From the NCBI RefSeq assembly GCF_023006325.1, contig NZ_JAINDF010000006.1, positions 186,001 to 250,000 on the forward strand: DNA of 64,000 nt. Reading direction: 5' to 3'. The position numbers and the translations under genes are program-made. Shown here piece by piece: positions 41,703-49,787 of this stretch (its first letter is position 1; every line of letters begins with the position of its first letter). The stretch comes from Kordiimonas marina. GTDB lineage: Bacteria; Pseudomonadota; Alphaproteobacteria; Sphingomonadales; Kordiimonadaceae. A model generated the notes under the pieces. It saw only the letters and a list, made by a program, of their open reading frames with translations, was not told the origin of the DNA and searched no databases.

Positions 41703-42022
41703 TTAACCTCTCCTCTTCATGACGTTTCTGTTGGCCGCACTAAGCGGTTTGTCATGAATTATGCAACGGGTGTGCCAGTTTTTATTTTTATATAAGATAT
41801 TGAAATATATAGAAAAATAATATCGCGCTAGTAGCGGTGGGAGAAAAAGGCAATTCCTGCCTTGCCGGGTTCCGGGTTTGACAGGGTAGAAGATTCATCC
41901 CTCCGCAGGCAAAAAGTGTCACATTGTGGGGCATCGGAAAGATAACAGGGCATGTGTGGAGTGGGTATGGCCAACAGGAAGAACCCGGTTTGGCGAGGGC
42001 CGCTCTGAGTGCCTTGGTACTG
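41703..42022. other. Intergenic region before the flgN-linked genes
   Basis: This 320-base region contains the flagellin 4 leader, its sigma-54 site and an AT-rich stretch near 41780-41830 just upstream of the promoter. The remainder appears to be non-coding, and I see no terminator for the converging small ORF. Confidence 0.55.
41762..41777 (-). promoter_or_regulatory. Sigma-54-type promoter of flagellin 4
   Basis: The minus strand reads TGGCACACCCGTTGCA, a match at every conserved position (TGGCAC, TTGCA, ten-base spacing) except the G/R at position 7, which is A and therefore also allowed. It is the strongest site in the window. Confidence 0.88.
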
Positions 42023-42337
42023 TCAATGAGGTTTTGGGGGTGGCGTGTCGCAGGAAGGCGCGCGCTTTTTCTTGCGTTTTTCGCTGCGTTTGGCGGGAGC
42101 TGCGCTGGCGCCCAAGGTAAGTGGGGCAAGACACGCCGGGAGGAACACCGGGGTCTGGATCGTCATGCCATGTACCTGTCCCACCCGAGGGACGGCCGCG
42201 CCAACGCGAGGTGGGGGCGAGGCCAGGAGGCGGGTCAATTGCTGCTGGAACAAAGCTTCAGTGGCTTGAAGCTGTGTGGCAGCGCCTGTTTGGATAGCAA
42301 TTGGCCCAGCTGCAAGCTGGGCCGGGGCGATAAGCAT
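42023..42337 (-). CDS. Small uncharacterised flagellar-operon protein
   Basis: This 104-residue open frame has an ATG that overlaps the stop of the flgN-like gene by one base (TAATG), the same coupling as in flgI-flgJ upstream. The product is Ala/Pro/Gln-rich (AATQLQATEALFQQQLTRLL, a likely short helix) with a very basic tail KRSEKRKKKR. I do not recognise the family. Codon use looks coding, but an opposing open frame covers the same bases, so the call rests mainly on coupling and position at the end of the flgI-flgJ-flgN unit. Confidence 0.45.
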   Translation of the reverse strand: MLIAPAQLAAGPIAIQTGAATQLQATEALFQQQLTRLLASPPPRVGAAVPRVGQVHGMTIQTPVFLPACLAPLTLGASAAPAKRSEKRKKKRAPSCDTPPPKPH

Positions 42338-42813
42338 TAGATGACCTGGTTAAGACTAAGAGATGTCGGCCGGGCGGTGCTTGAGCGCTGCATCGCCGCA
42401 TTCTTGCCATATGCCATCACCGGCTGGTTCTGCCGGGTCACTTCTTCGCCGACGCTCTTGATCAGGCCTTCGGCAACCGATTTGAGCCTGAGGACAATAC
42501 GCGCATGGTCACGCAGCGCTTCCCTCAGTTCATCGGTTACGTCACGCAGATATTTGCGTTCGGGTGAATCTTCAGGCCCGAGCAGGTGGCTGTTGACCTG
42601 CACCAGGCCCAGGCTGTTGCGGTATTCCGCCATCAGCCGGCTTTTTTCTCCATGAAGCTTTTGTGCTTCCCGCGGGCGCCTGCTTTTCAGAAGCGCGGTT
42701 TCCCGTTCGATCAGTTCCGTGAGTGCAACCGTCAGGCGCACCAGCTTTTCAACATTGCCGGTGAGGACGGGCTTCAGCGGTTCGGGGCGCTGGGGTAGGG
42801 GATCAAGCGGCAT
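42337..42813 (-). CDS. FlgN-like flagellar chaperone
   Basis: This 158-residue protein starts at 42813 (after AGGAGGAG), not at 42861. The helical pattern (VEKLVRLTVALTELIERETALLKSRRPREAQKLHGEKSRLMAEYRNSL) matches FlgN-family chaperones, which deliver hook-filament junction proteins FlgK and FlgL to the export gate. Its stop overlaps the next ATG. It follows the flgJ-type gene with a 1-base gap, in the third position of the flgI operon. The name is by pattern and context. Confidence 0.72.
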   Translation of the reverse strand: MPLDPLPQRPEPLKPVLTGNVEKLVRLTVALTELIERETALLKSRRPREAQKLHGEKSRLMAEYRNSLGLVQVNSHLLGPEDSPERKYLRDVTDELREALRDHARIVLRLKSVAEGLIKSVGEEVTRQNQPVMAYGKNAAMQRSSTARPTSLSLNQVI

Positions 42814-42814
42814 A

Positions 42815-43153
42815 TTACTCCTCCTGCATCTTGAGGATTTCGCGGTAAACTTGGTCGGCAATGCCGATGCCGCCTTTTTTGGCGATCGCTTTACCCATTT
42901 GCTGGACCATCATGGAGCGGAAGACATCTTCACCGTTGCCGCCGCCCATCATGCTGTCCGTCTTGACGGTTTCGAACATGGGGGACAGCATCTGCGACAG
43001 GAAGACGGCTTCGAACTGCTCAGCGGCCTCATGTGCTTTGCGCTTGTTCGCGGAAAGCCTGGGGTTGTCGATCCCGTTCTTGGCCTGAGCGGCCTGGGCG
43101 TCCAGGATCTGGACGTTGGCGGCACTGGCGTTATTTGAGATGAGGCTCGACAT
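42815..43153 (-). CDS. flgJ: Rod-binding protein FlgJ (N-terminal domain only)
   Basis: This 112-residue protein corresponds to the rod-capping half of FlgJ: AAEQFEAVFLSQMLSPMFETVKTD, GGGNGEDVFRSMMVQQMGKAIAKKGGIGIADQVYREIL. The muramidase domain of enteric FlgJ is absent, as is usual in alphaproteobacteria, where the hydrolase is a separate protein. Its ATG overlaps the flgI stop codon by one base (TAATG), so flgI and flgJ are translated together. Confidence 0.92.
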   Translation of the reverse strand: MSSLISNNASAANVQILDAQAAQAKNGIDNPRLSANKRKAHEAAEQFEAVFLSQMLSPMFETVKTDSMMGGGNGEDVFRSMMVQQMGKAIAKKGGIGIADQVYREILKMQEE

Positions 43154-44280
43154 TACATCACCTGAATTTCAGCTTGCATCGCGCCGGCGGCTTTGATCGC
43201 CTGCAGGATGGAAATCATGTCACGCGGGCCGACGCCAAGGGCATTGAGGCCATCGACAAGTTGCTGCAGCGTCACGGCATTGGGCAGGACGGCCAGGCGG
43301 TGGTCGCTCTGGGTGTCCACGGAGATGCTGGAGCGCGGCACAGTCTTGGTCTTGCCGCCCTGGGCAAAGGCGCCAGGCTGGGAAACCTGCGGGGTTTCCG
43401 AGATGCTGATGGTCAGGTTGCCCTGGGCAATCGCGACCTTGTTGATCCGGACCTCGGCGCCCATGACGATGATGCCGGTCCGTTCGTCAATGATGACACG
43501 GGCTTTCTGGTCGGGCTGCACCATCAGTTGCTCGATGTTGGTCAGGATATCGACGAGCGGCATGTCATAGCCGACGGGGCGGTCGAGTTCGATCGTCGCC
43601 GGGTCAAGCGCGCGGGCCAGATTGCCCTTGAGCTTTTTGTTGATTGCTTCGGCAACACGGTGCGCCGTGGTCAGGTCAGGGTTGTTGAGCGACAGCCGAA
43701 CCGAGGTGAGGTCGGTCAGCTCAAACGGAATTTCGCGTTCGACGATACCACCGTTGGCGATACGGCCGTTGGTGGGGACGCCCTGGACGACCGAGGCTGC
43801 CTGTCCCTGGGCACTGAAGCCGGCAACGGCCACCGCGCCTTGGGCCACGGCATAAACTTCGCCGTCGGCACCCATCAGGGGCGTGGCGATCAGGGTGCCG
43901 CCCTTGAGGTCGTTGGCATCACCCATGGAGCTGACGGAAACGTCGATATGGGTACCCTGGCGCGAGAAGGCCGGCAAATTTGCGGTGACCATGACCGCGG
44001 CAACATTTTCCGGGCGCATGGTTTCGCCCTTGGAGTTTACGCCGAGACGTTCCAGCATCGCGGTCAGGCTTTGTTGGGTATAAGGCGTATTCCGGAGGGT
44101 ATCACCGGTGCCATTGAGGCCGACGACAAGGCCGTAACCAATCAGCTGGTTTTCCCTAACGCCTTCAATTGTCACGATATCTTTGATCCGGGATGCGGCG
44201 CTGGCGGGCGCGTGCGTCCACAATACAGCGGCTGCGGTGAGCACCATTACTGTGATCTTGGAGCGAAGAAAGCGTGACAT
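43153..44280 (-). CDS. flgI: Flagellar P-ring protein FlgI
   Basis: This 375-residue protein is read from the ATG at 44280, which begins a signal peptide (MSRFLRSKITVMVL...PASA) after AGGGATACAGA. The open frame continues upstream without support. It has the FlgI hallmarks SRIKDIVTIEGVRENQLIGYGLVVGLNGTGD, GGTLIATPLMGADGEVYAVAQG and the end LVDGLNALGVGPRDMISILQAIKAAGAMQAEIQVM. FlgI forms the ring around the rod in the peptidoglycan layer. It is the first gene of the flgI-flgJ-flgN-like unit, preceded by a sigma-54-type site and divergent from fliX. Confidence 0.97.
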   Translation of the reverse strand: MSRFLRSKITVMVLTAAAVLWTHAPASAASRIKDIVTIEGVRENQLIGYGLVVGLNGTGDTLRNTPYTQQSLTAMLERLGVNSKGETMRPENVAAVMVTANLPAFSRQGTHIDVSVSSMGDANDLKGGTLIATPLMGADGEVYAVAQGAVAVAGFSAQGQAASVVQGVPTNGRIANGGIVEREIPFELTDLTSVRLSLNNPDLTTAHRVAEAINKKLKGNLARALDPATIELDRPVGYDMPLVDILTNIEQLMVQPDQKARVIIDERTGIIVMGAEVRINKVAIAQGNLTISISETPQVSQPGAFAQGGKTKTVPRSSISVDTQSDHRLAVLPNAVTLQQLVDGLNALGVGPRDMISILQAIKAAGAMQAEIQVM

Positions 44281-44349
44281 ATTCTGTATCCCTGCTTGCA
44301 TTGGGGCCGGCCCTTTTTTGCCGGTCCACGCTGGTTTCGCCTCATAATA

Positions 44350-44365
44350 TGCGAAGATCGTGCCA
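44350..44365 (-). promoter_or_regulatory. Sigma-54-type promoter of flgI
   Basis: The minus strand reads TGGCACGATCTTCGCA: the whole TGGCACG half is perfect and GG-N10-GC spacing is kept, with one substitution in TTGC. The predicted start is about 60 bases before the flgI ATG. Confidence 0.8.
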
Positions 44366-44498
44366 ATTATTATTTTGCCCTGTGGGATGAGGTGCCGTGA
44401 AAAACAGGCTGGCGCGCTTACGCGCTGGGCAGTACAGTCTGCCACCATGGAACCGGTGAGGGCTTGCCCGCGGCGTACGTTAGGAATAAGTTGTTGGT

Positions 44499-44918
44499 AT
44501 GAAAATTAGCGGTCCCGGACGCGTCTCCTCAAAGACGGTCAAAAAAACCTCACGCAAAAGCAGCGCCAGTGGATCTTCATTCGCAGGCGAACTCAGCGGC
44601 GCGTCCTCGGCATCTGCCCCGGCGAGTGTAGCCGGAGCGTCGCCCATTGCGTCTGTCGATGCGCTCCTTGCCTTGCAGGAAGTGCCGGATGCGACGACCG
44701 GCCGGTCTAAAGGCCTGAAGCGCGCCGAGGAGATGCTCGATGCTCTTGACGAGATCAGGAAGGGTATCCTTTTGGGGGCCGTCCCCGTGCACCGGTTGCG
44801 TAGTCTTGCCGACATGGCAAGGAATCGCCGTGGCAAGACAGGTGATTCTCGCCTAGACAGTATTTTGGCCGATATCGAACTGAGGGCCGAAGTCGAGCTG
44901 GCAAAGCTTGGTGCGTAA
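44499..44918 (+). CDS. fliX: Flagellar assembly regulator FliX
   Basis: This 139-residue protein has a Ser/Lys-rich N-terminus (MKISGPGRVSSKTVKKTSRK) and a helical C-terminal domain (GRSKGLKRAEEMLDALDEIRKGILLGAVPVHRLRSLADMARNRR) matching FliX. In Caulobacter, FliX couples early basal-body assembly to activation of the sigma-54 regulator FlbD, so it links assembly to the promoters listed here. It is divergent from flgI, the same arrangement as in Caulobacter. FlbD itself is not in the window. Confidence 0.92.
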   Translation: MKISGPGRVSSKTVKKTSRKSSASGSSFAGELSGASSASAPASVAGASPIASVDALLALQEVPDATTGRSKGLKRAEEMLDALDEIRKGILLGAVPVHRLRSLADMARNRRGKTGDSRLDSILADIELRAEVELAKLGA

Positions 44919-45079
44919 ATTCAATTAGTTAGCTTTCGTCTGCCGCCATCACAAAAACGTCTTTTTCTGAAAACCTAATACTTCTTGTGCTCATGCTAGG
45001 AAGTCATTATATAAGCGCGTGCCTTCGAGGGGGTGTTTTGAGGTGAAGGCCTATGGTTGCTTTTTGTTAGGGAGTGACA

Positions 45080-45523
45080 ATGACCAATACTATGACGAAG
45101 CCCGCCAAGGAAATTACATTGCCTGATGGGTATCTGCCGTCACCTGACGAAGATTTCATGAACCCGCTTCAGTTGGAATATTTCCGTCGTAAACTGATTA
45201 ATTGGAAAGAAGATATCCTGAGGGAATCTGCCGAAACCCTTCAGAATCTCCAAGAAGACAATCTACGGGAACCCGATATTGCGGACCGTGCTTCTTCCGA
45301 GACCGATTGGTCCGTGGAGTTGCGGACACGGGATCGTCAACGGAAGCTGGTAGCCAAAATCGATTCAGCGCTTCGCCGCATTGAAACGGGTGAGTATGGC
45401 TACTGTGAAGTTACCGGTGAGCCGATTAGCCTGCGCCGTCTGGATGCTCGCCCGATTGCGACCATGACGATCGAAGCTCAGGAAGCGCACGAACGTGCCG
45501 AAAAGGTGCACCGGGAAGACTAA
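45080..45523 (+). CDS. dksA: RNA polymerase-binding transcription factor DksA
   Basis: This 147-residue protein, starting at 45080 after TTAGGGAG, has the DksA N-terminal segment, a coiled coil with the tip sequence EPDIADRASSE (the key Asp and Ala are kept), and VELRTRDRQRKL. The globular part reads YGYCEVTGEPISLRRLDARPIATMTIEAQ: only the first of the four zinc-ligand cysteines remains. This is common in alphaproteobacterial DksA and similar to the Zn-independent DksA2 type. It modulates RNA polymerase with ppGpp. It stands just downstream of fliX and has its own terminator. Confidence 0.93.
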   Translation: MTNTMTKPAKEITLPDGYLPSPDEDFMNPLQLEYFRRKLINWKEDILRESAETLQNLQEDNLREPDIADRASSETDWSVELRTRDRQRKLVAKIDSALRRIETGEYGYCEVTGEPISLRRLDARPIATMTIEAQEAHERAEKVHRED

Positions 45524-46173
45524 GCATCGAGTTTAGAGATAGATACGACAGTGAGGGAGCTTCGGCTCCCTTTTCTTTTGTCAGGGCTGCGGCGTATTTT
45601 TGCCGGTGCGGATGCGTTCCATGATGCGCTGCATATGGGGGGGAGTGTCTCTTTCGTCGGCAGGCTGAAGGTGCCCGCGGCTTCCTGCCAGGCAGCGTGG
45701 GCCCCGGCCAAATAGCCAAGATAGGCAGCGATGAGCCAGGCAACCGGATACTCTGTGCCGATCTCCTGCGGCCAATACACAAACCAGAGGAGGGCATCGA
45801 GGAAGTTTGTCAGGCTGCCGATCAGGAACTTCACAACCAGGTCGAAACCGATATGGTCGAACCAGTGTTCGAGCTGGCCGAGGTTGTAGAGAAGATTTAT
45901 GAAGTCGGTGAGTTCGACAAAAAGGTAGGTGAAAACGGCCATGCAGCCATAAAAACCACCGCCGAAACGCATCCATTTGGCATGGACTTTATTGACGCTC
46001 TTGTGTTTTTTCTTGGGCCGCTTCTTCAGGGCCTTGAGCCAAGCTTTGAGGGCGATGTCGCCGTCGCCTGGGGTGTGGGCCTCCGCCGCGAGCGACCAGC
46101 GCACCAGGAAATAGGTCAAGACCGCAAGTGGCATACCCATCAGAAATACGGCTTTGAAAAATGCCCAGATCAC
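45520..46173 (-). CDS. Hypothetical membrane protein, probable C-terminal frameshift
   Basis: This 217-residue frame has two clear membrane spans near the start (MIWAFFKAVFLMGMPLAVLTYFLV; FYGCMAVFTYLFVELTDFINLLY) and hydrophobic stretches later. The first 180 residues look like one real protein. The last 35 residues after TKETLPP are unlike it: they read through the dksA terminator and end 4 bases inside dksA. In the frame gained by one extra C in the run of seven, the text becomes HMQRIMERIRTGKNTPQP and stops at 45581, just outside that terminator. I think that is the true end. The function is unknown. Confidence 0.65.
   Translation of the reverse strand: MIWAFFKAVFLMGMPLAVLTYFLVRWSLAAEAHTPGDGDIALKAWLKALKKRPKKKHKSVNKVHAKWMRFGGGFYGCMAVFTYLFVELTDFINLLYNLGQLEHWFDHIGFDLVVKFLIGSLTNFLDALLWFVYWPQEIGTEYPVAWLIAAYLGYLAGAHAAWQEAAGTFSLPTKETLPPICSASWNASAPAKIRRSPDKRKGSRSSLTVVSISKLDA
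45552..45579 (+). terminator. Intrinsic terminator of dksA
   Basis: The stem AGGGAGC - TTCG - GCTCCC has a stable tetraloop, followed by TTTTCTTTTG. It lies 29 bases after the dksA stop. Confidence 0.92.
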
Positions 46174-46257
46174 GGCGTTGTCCCCACTTCCGCTGCACCA
46201 TAGGAGAGGGTTTTACCACAAGCTAAGCTGTCGGACTATCCGTCTGAAGATTAGGAC

Positions 46258-46293
46258 AAAAAAAGGGCCGGTCGCACATGGCGCCGGCCTTTG
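46258..46293 (-). terminator. Intrinsic terminator of the flgF-flgG-flgA-flgH operon
   Basis: On the minus strand AAAGGCCGG and CCGGCCCTTT pair, with one bulged base, around a twelve-base loop. A run of seven T follows. It lies about 65 bases downstream of the flgH stop. Confidence 0.85.
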
Positions 46294-46359
46294 AAGAGTT
46301 GGCTTTATTTCGGTAAGTGTTCCTAAATCTGCAGAAGGCTCCTCCTATTAGGCTATTGG

Positions 46360-47178
46360 TTAGAAAGGAAAGATGACGTCAAACAGTTGGGTCCCATAAC
46401 GCGGCTGCTGGACGTCGGTTAGTTGGCCTTTCCCGCCATAAGAGATGCGGGCTTCGGCAATCTGTGTGTGTTCGATGGTGTTGTTGCTGGAAATATCCTG
46501 AGGGCGCACGATGCCTGCGATCAGCAGTTCGCGCTTCTCAAAGTTCACGCGGACTTCCTGGCGGCCCTGGATAACCAGGTTGCCGTTCGGCAGCACGTCG
46601 GTGACGATGGCGGCCACAGTCAGGTTGATCGCTTCCGACCGGTCAACTGCGCCCGTTCCGGCATAGGACGAGGATGAACCCGCGCTCAGAAGCGAAGACG
46701 GATCATAGGCGTTGGCCCCGGCTTCGGCGGCATTGGTGGCTGTACCTGAGCCAGAATCTGCGTTTGCGCCGGCGCTGTGGCCATAGAGGCCATATTTCAG
46801 CGCCTGTTCGGCACCGGCCGCGTTGGCGATGTTCGCGCCTTCAGCGGTTGTCCGGGTGCGAGAGGTCGAATTGCCGATCTTGGCATTGTCGGCGATATTG
46901 ATGTGCACGGTCAGGATGTCGCCGACGTTCGAGGCACGCTGGTCCTTGAAGAAGGCACGGGCACCGGTCCGCCACAGGGAGTTGGGCTGGTATTTGTCCG
47001 GCTTGTTCTCGGGCATCGGCAAGCTGATCGACCGCTGCGTGGCCGGGGCCTTGATGTCTTTAATCGGAGTCATCTCGGGGGCTTTGCCGATGTTGGAAAT
47101 CCGGTCCGCGGCGCCACACGCAGCCAGTGACATCAGCATCACGGCTAATCCGGCTTTTTTCATAGTGGTGACAAACAT
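46360..47178 (-). CDS. flgH: Flagellar L-ring lipoprotein FlgH
   Basis: This 272-residue protein, starting at 47178 after AGGAGAAGAG, has a lipoprotein signal (LMSLAAC) and the FlgH core: NSLWRTGARAFFKDQRASNVGDILTVHINIADNAKIGNSTSRTRT, then NLVIQGRQEVRVNFEKRELLIAGIVRPQDISSNNTI and the final IAEARISYGGKGQLTDVQQPRYGTQLFDVIFPF. It forms the outer-membrane ring of the flagellum. Last gene of the flgF-flgG-flgA-flgH operon, followed by a terminator. Confidence 0.97.
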   Translation of the reverse strand: MFVTTMKKAGLAVMLMSLAACGAADRISNIGKAPEMTPIKDIKAPATQRSISLPMPENKPDKYQPNSLWRTGARAFFKDQRASNVGDILTVHINIADNAKIGNSTSRTRTTAEGANIANAAGAEQALKYGLYGHSAGANADSGSGTATNAAEAGANAYDPSSLLSAGSSSSYAGTGAVDRSEAINLTVAAIVTDVLPNGNLVIQGRQEVRVNFEKRELLIAGIVRPQDISSNNTIEHTQIAEARISYGGKGQLTDVQQPRYGTQLFDVIFPF

Positions 47179-47218
47179 GGCTCTTCTCCTGCCTAAATCC
47201 GGGTTTATCCGGCGCCTT

Positions 47219-48208
47219 TTACCTGGCGGCGAGGTTTAAGGTGTTGCTGCTGATCACTTCAGCGAGACCTGGCTTGATAACGCGGGCGTCGACCGTCTGT
47301 TTCGACTTGGTGTTCATGACCCTGATGGTGTCGCCTGTGCCGCCATTTTCGAGGGCGCGGCCGTTGGTCGAGAGCACCATGGCACCGGAGCGGATCATCA
47401 TGGTGATGATGCTGCCTTTGCCGATGATTATCGGAACAGTGATGTCGTTGGTCGAGATCAACTTGCCTGGGCGTTCAGGGCGGCGGACCGTTTGGCCAAC
47501 CAGGTCGCTCATGTTGAGTACCGTACGGCTGTTGATGCGGGCCGCGGCCATCTTGCCCCAGGTGAGGTCAGATTTACGGATCACTTCACCCGGGCTGACG
47601 ATGCGGGTGAACATGGGAACATCCCGCATTTCCTCAAGCGTACCACCGATATTCAGCCGGGTCGTCTGGCCATTGCCGGTCGGGATCAGGGCAACTGCCG
47701 AGAAACGGTCCTTGCGCTGGCTCAGGGTAAAGCTTTCGAAGCTGATATCCTTGAGGCTGGCGCCCTCGGGCAGGTACAGACCGCTTTTGCGGCCGAACAG
47801 CCGAACCTCGACATCCGAAGGTGCCCCTTGTGCTTCAGCGGCATCCAGGACGGACGGAATGAGGTCGTCGATCGAGAACGGGACACCGTCGCGCGTTACC
47901 GTGATGCGCTTCAGAAGCGTCGGACGCTTCCAGTCCAGCTTGTATTCCTTGGCGATGCGGTCCAGCTCGAAAGCGGACAGCTGATCGCTTTTACCCGGGG
48001 CAGGGGCTTCCATGACAACCGTGTCACCGTTTGCGCCGACATCGTTGAACAGGTCGCTGAGCCGAACCATGGCGTCTTCTACCACTATCTGGTCCTTCAG
48101 CGTCGCTGCGTGGGCGGCAGTTGCCGCCGACAGAACGGTGCCAACAAGGGCGGTGAGGCGGATTGCCTTCAGGCTCGCTTCATATGCCTTTGTGATGACC
48201 GGCATCAT
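47219..48208 (-). CDS. flgA: Flagellar P-ring assembly chaperone FlgA
   Basis: This 329-residue protein has a signal peptide (ending TAAHAAT) and the FlgA/SAF region: MFTRIVSPGEVIRKSDLTWGKMAAARI, NMSDLVGQTVRRPERPGKLISTNDI, then IGKGSIITMMIRSGAMVLSTNGRALENGGTGDTIRVMNTKSKQ. It is longer than enteric FlgA (about 220 residues) because of an N-terminal domain typical of alphaproteobacteria. FlgA chaperones FlgI through the periplasm. It lies 9 bases after flgG; two adjacent ATGs (48208 and 48205) could both serve. Confidence 0.95.
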   Translation of the reverse strand: MMPVITKAYEASLKAIRLTALVGTVLSAATAAHAATLKDQIVVEDAMVRLSDLFNDVGANGDTVVMEAPAPGKSDQLSAFELDRIAKEYKLDWKRPTLLKRITVTRDGVPFSIDDLIPSVLDAAEAQGAPSDVEVRLFGRKSGLYLPEGASLKDISFESFTLSQRKDRFSAVALIPTGNGQTTRLNIGGTLEEMRDVPMFTRIVSPGEVIRKSDLTWGKMAAARINSRTVLNMSDLVGQTVRRPERPGKLISTNDITVPIIIGKGSIITMMIRSGAMVLSTNGRALENGGTGDTIRVMNTKSKQTVDARVIKPGLAEVISSNTLNLAAR

Positions 48209-48217
48209 TGCCTCCTA

Positions 48218-49003
48218 TTAGCGCAGGTTATTGGCAGCTTGGAGCATTTCGTCCGAGGTCTGGATAACCTTGGAGTTCAGCTCGTAGGCGCGTTGCGCTG
48301 CAATCATTGCGGTGATTTCGCTGACAGCATTGACGTTGGACTGCTCAAGGTAGCCCTGCTGGACGGTGCCGTAACCCTGGGTCCCGGCCTGGCCGATGTT
48401 CGGGGCGCCGGATGCCTGGCTTTCCAGGTACATGTTGCCGCCGATGGCTTCGAGGCCGGTTTCGTTCGGGAACATGACGAGATCCAACTGGCCGACCTGG
48501 GTCGGGTTCGTGGTCCCCTGAAGCTTGTAGGAGACATAGCCCTGATTGTTGATCTGGACGTCCACGGCGTTGTTCGGGATGTTGATGGCCGGCTGAACCG
48601 GATAACCTTCCGGCGTCACAAGCTGGCCGTTCTGGTCAATCTGGAACGAGCCTGCGCGGGTGTAGGCATCCTGACCGTCCGGCATCTGGACACGGAAGAA
48701 GCCGCGGCCGTTGATTGCCAGGTCATACTGGTTGCCGGTATTCGACAGGCTGCCTTGATCGGAGATGCGGTACACGCCTGCGGCCCGCACACCGACACCA
48801 ACCTGGATACCGCTCGGGACCGTGGTGCCTGCGTCCGACGAGGTCGAGCCTACACGTTCGATGTTCTGGTAGAGCAGGTCCTGGAATTCAGCGCGCGAAC
48901 GCTTGAAGCCCGTGGTGTTCATGTTGGCGATGTTGTTCGAGATTACCTCGATATTGAGCTGCTGGGCCATCATGCCCGTTGCTGCGGTGCTAAGAGATCT
49001 CAT
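48218..49003 (-). CDS. flgG: Flagellar distal-rod protein FlgG
   Basis: This 261-residue protein opens MRSLSTAATGMMAQQLNIEVISNNIANMNTTGFKRSRAEFQDLLYQ, the rod/hook N-terminal signature. It continues with LAINGRGFFRVQMPDGQDAYTRAGSFQIDQNGQL and ends with LEQSNVNAVSEITAMIAAQRAYELNSKVIQTSDEMLQAANNLR. Length and both termini are standard. The ribosome site is GAGGAAAGGA. It forms the distal rod that carries the ring proteins encoded in the same operon. Confidence 0.98.
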   Translation of the reverse strand: MRSLSTAATGMMAQQLNIEVISNNIANMNTTGFKRSRAEFQDLLYQNIERVGSTSSDAGTTVPSGIQVGVGVRAAGVYRISDQGSLSNTGNQYDLAINGRGFFRVQMPDGQDAYTRAGSFQIDQNGQLVTPEGYPVQPAINIPNNAVDVQINNQGYVSYKLQGTTNPTQVGQLDLVMFPNETGLEAIGGNMYLESQASGAPNIGQAGTQGYGTVQQGYLEQSNVNAVSEITAMIAAQRAYELNSKVIQTSDEMLQAANNLR

Positions 49004-49040
49004 TGTCCTATCCTTTCCTCATTCCTGGTGGTCAGGCCGG

Positions 49041-49787
49041 CTATTGCACTCGGGCAAGCCGGTCGAGGCTATCCCTACGCATGTTTTCGTAAGACGAGCT
49101 GCTTTTCGAAGCGCGTTCATAGGCGCGCATGACGTCGATCATTTCGACCATGGATTCGATGGCATTGACGTTCGAGCCCTCGATAGCCTTGGGCTGAAGC
49201 TTGATGCCTTTCTTCTGGTCTGCGGGGATCGGCGACTGGTTGGTCTCGTAAAGCGAAGACCCACGTCGTTTCATGTTCTGCTCATTGGCAAAAGCTACGA
49301 GAGCGAGCTTGCCGCGCTCACCATTCTTTGTGGAGATGGTGCCGTCAGGCGCGATGAAATAGTCGCTATCATCATCCTGGAAGCGGATCGGCTTGCCACT
49401 GTCGTCCAGTACTTTTTCGCCGGACAAGAGGGCCAATTCATTGTCGGTATCGACCTTCATGCGCCCGTTACGGGTGTAATAGGTCTTGCCGTCCTTGCCT
49501 TGCACGCTCAGGTAACCGCGGCCATGGATGAAGACGTCGAGAGGGTTGTTGGTCGGGATCAGCGTACCGGCTTCGAGGTTACGCATAACGCCTCGGTCGA
49601 TCACGGAAGCGATCTTGCCGCCACCCGTGGCTGTCGACCCGGGAACGTCGATCAGATAGGTTTGGAAAATTACCTTTTCCTTATTGAAGGCGGTCGTCGA
49701 CATGTTCGCAATGTTGTGTGCGACGACATCCATGCGCCTCTGAAGCGCTGCTCTGTGTGCCAACCCGACAAAAAGTGCGGTGTCCAT
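49041..49787 (-). CDS. flgF: Flagellar proximal-rod protein FlgF
   Basis: This 248-residue protein has the rod signature MDTALFVGLAHRAALQRRMDVVAHNIANMSTTAFNKEKVIFQTYL and LDVFIHGRGYLSVQGKDGKTYYTRNGRM. Its C-terminus is GSNVNAIESMVEMIDVMRAYERASKSSSSYENM. It is first in the flgF-flgG-flgA-flgH unit, preceded by AGGAG and a sigma-54-type promoter. It builds the proximal rod below FlgG. Confidence 0.97.
   Translation of the reverse strand: MDTALFVGLAHRAALQRRMDVVAHNIANMSTTAFNKEKVIFQTYLIDVPGSTATGGGKIASVIDRGVMRNLEAGTLIPTNNPLDVFIHGRGYLSVQGKDGKTYYTRNGRMKVDTDNELALLSGEKVLDDSGKPIRFQDDDSDYFIAPDGTISTKNGERGKLALVAFANEQNMKRRGSSLYETNQSPIPADQKKGIKLQPKAIEGSNVNAIESMVEMIDVMRAYERASKSSSSYENMRRDSLDRLARVQ

Noticed and set aside
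41924-42340. 138-residue plus-strand frame opposite the small flgN-linked ORF
   Set aside because: No ribosome site and a Trp/Cys/Gly-rich product; the minus-strand frame has translational coupling and fits the operon.
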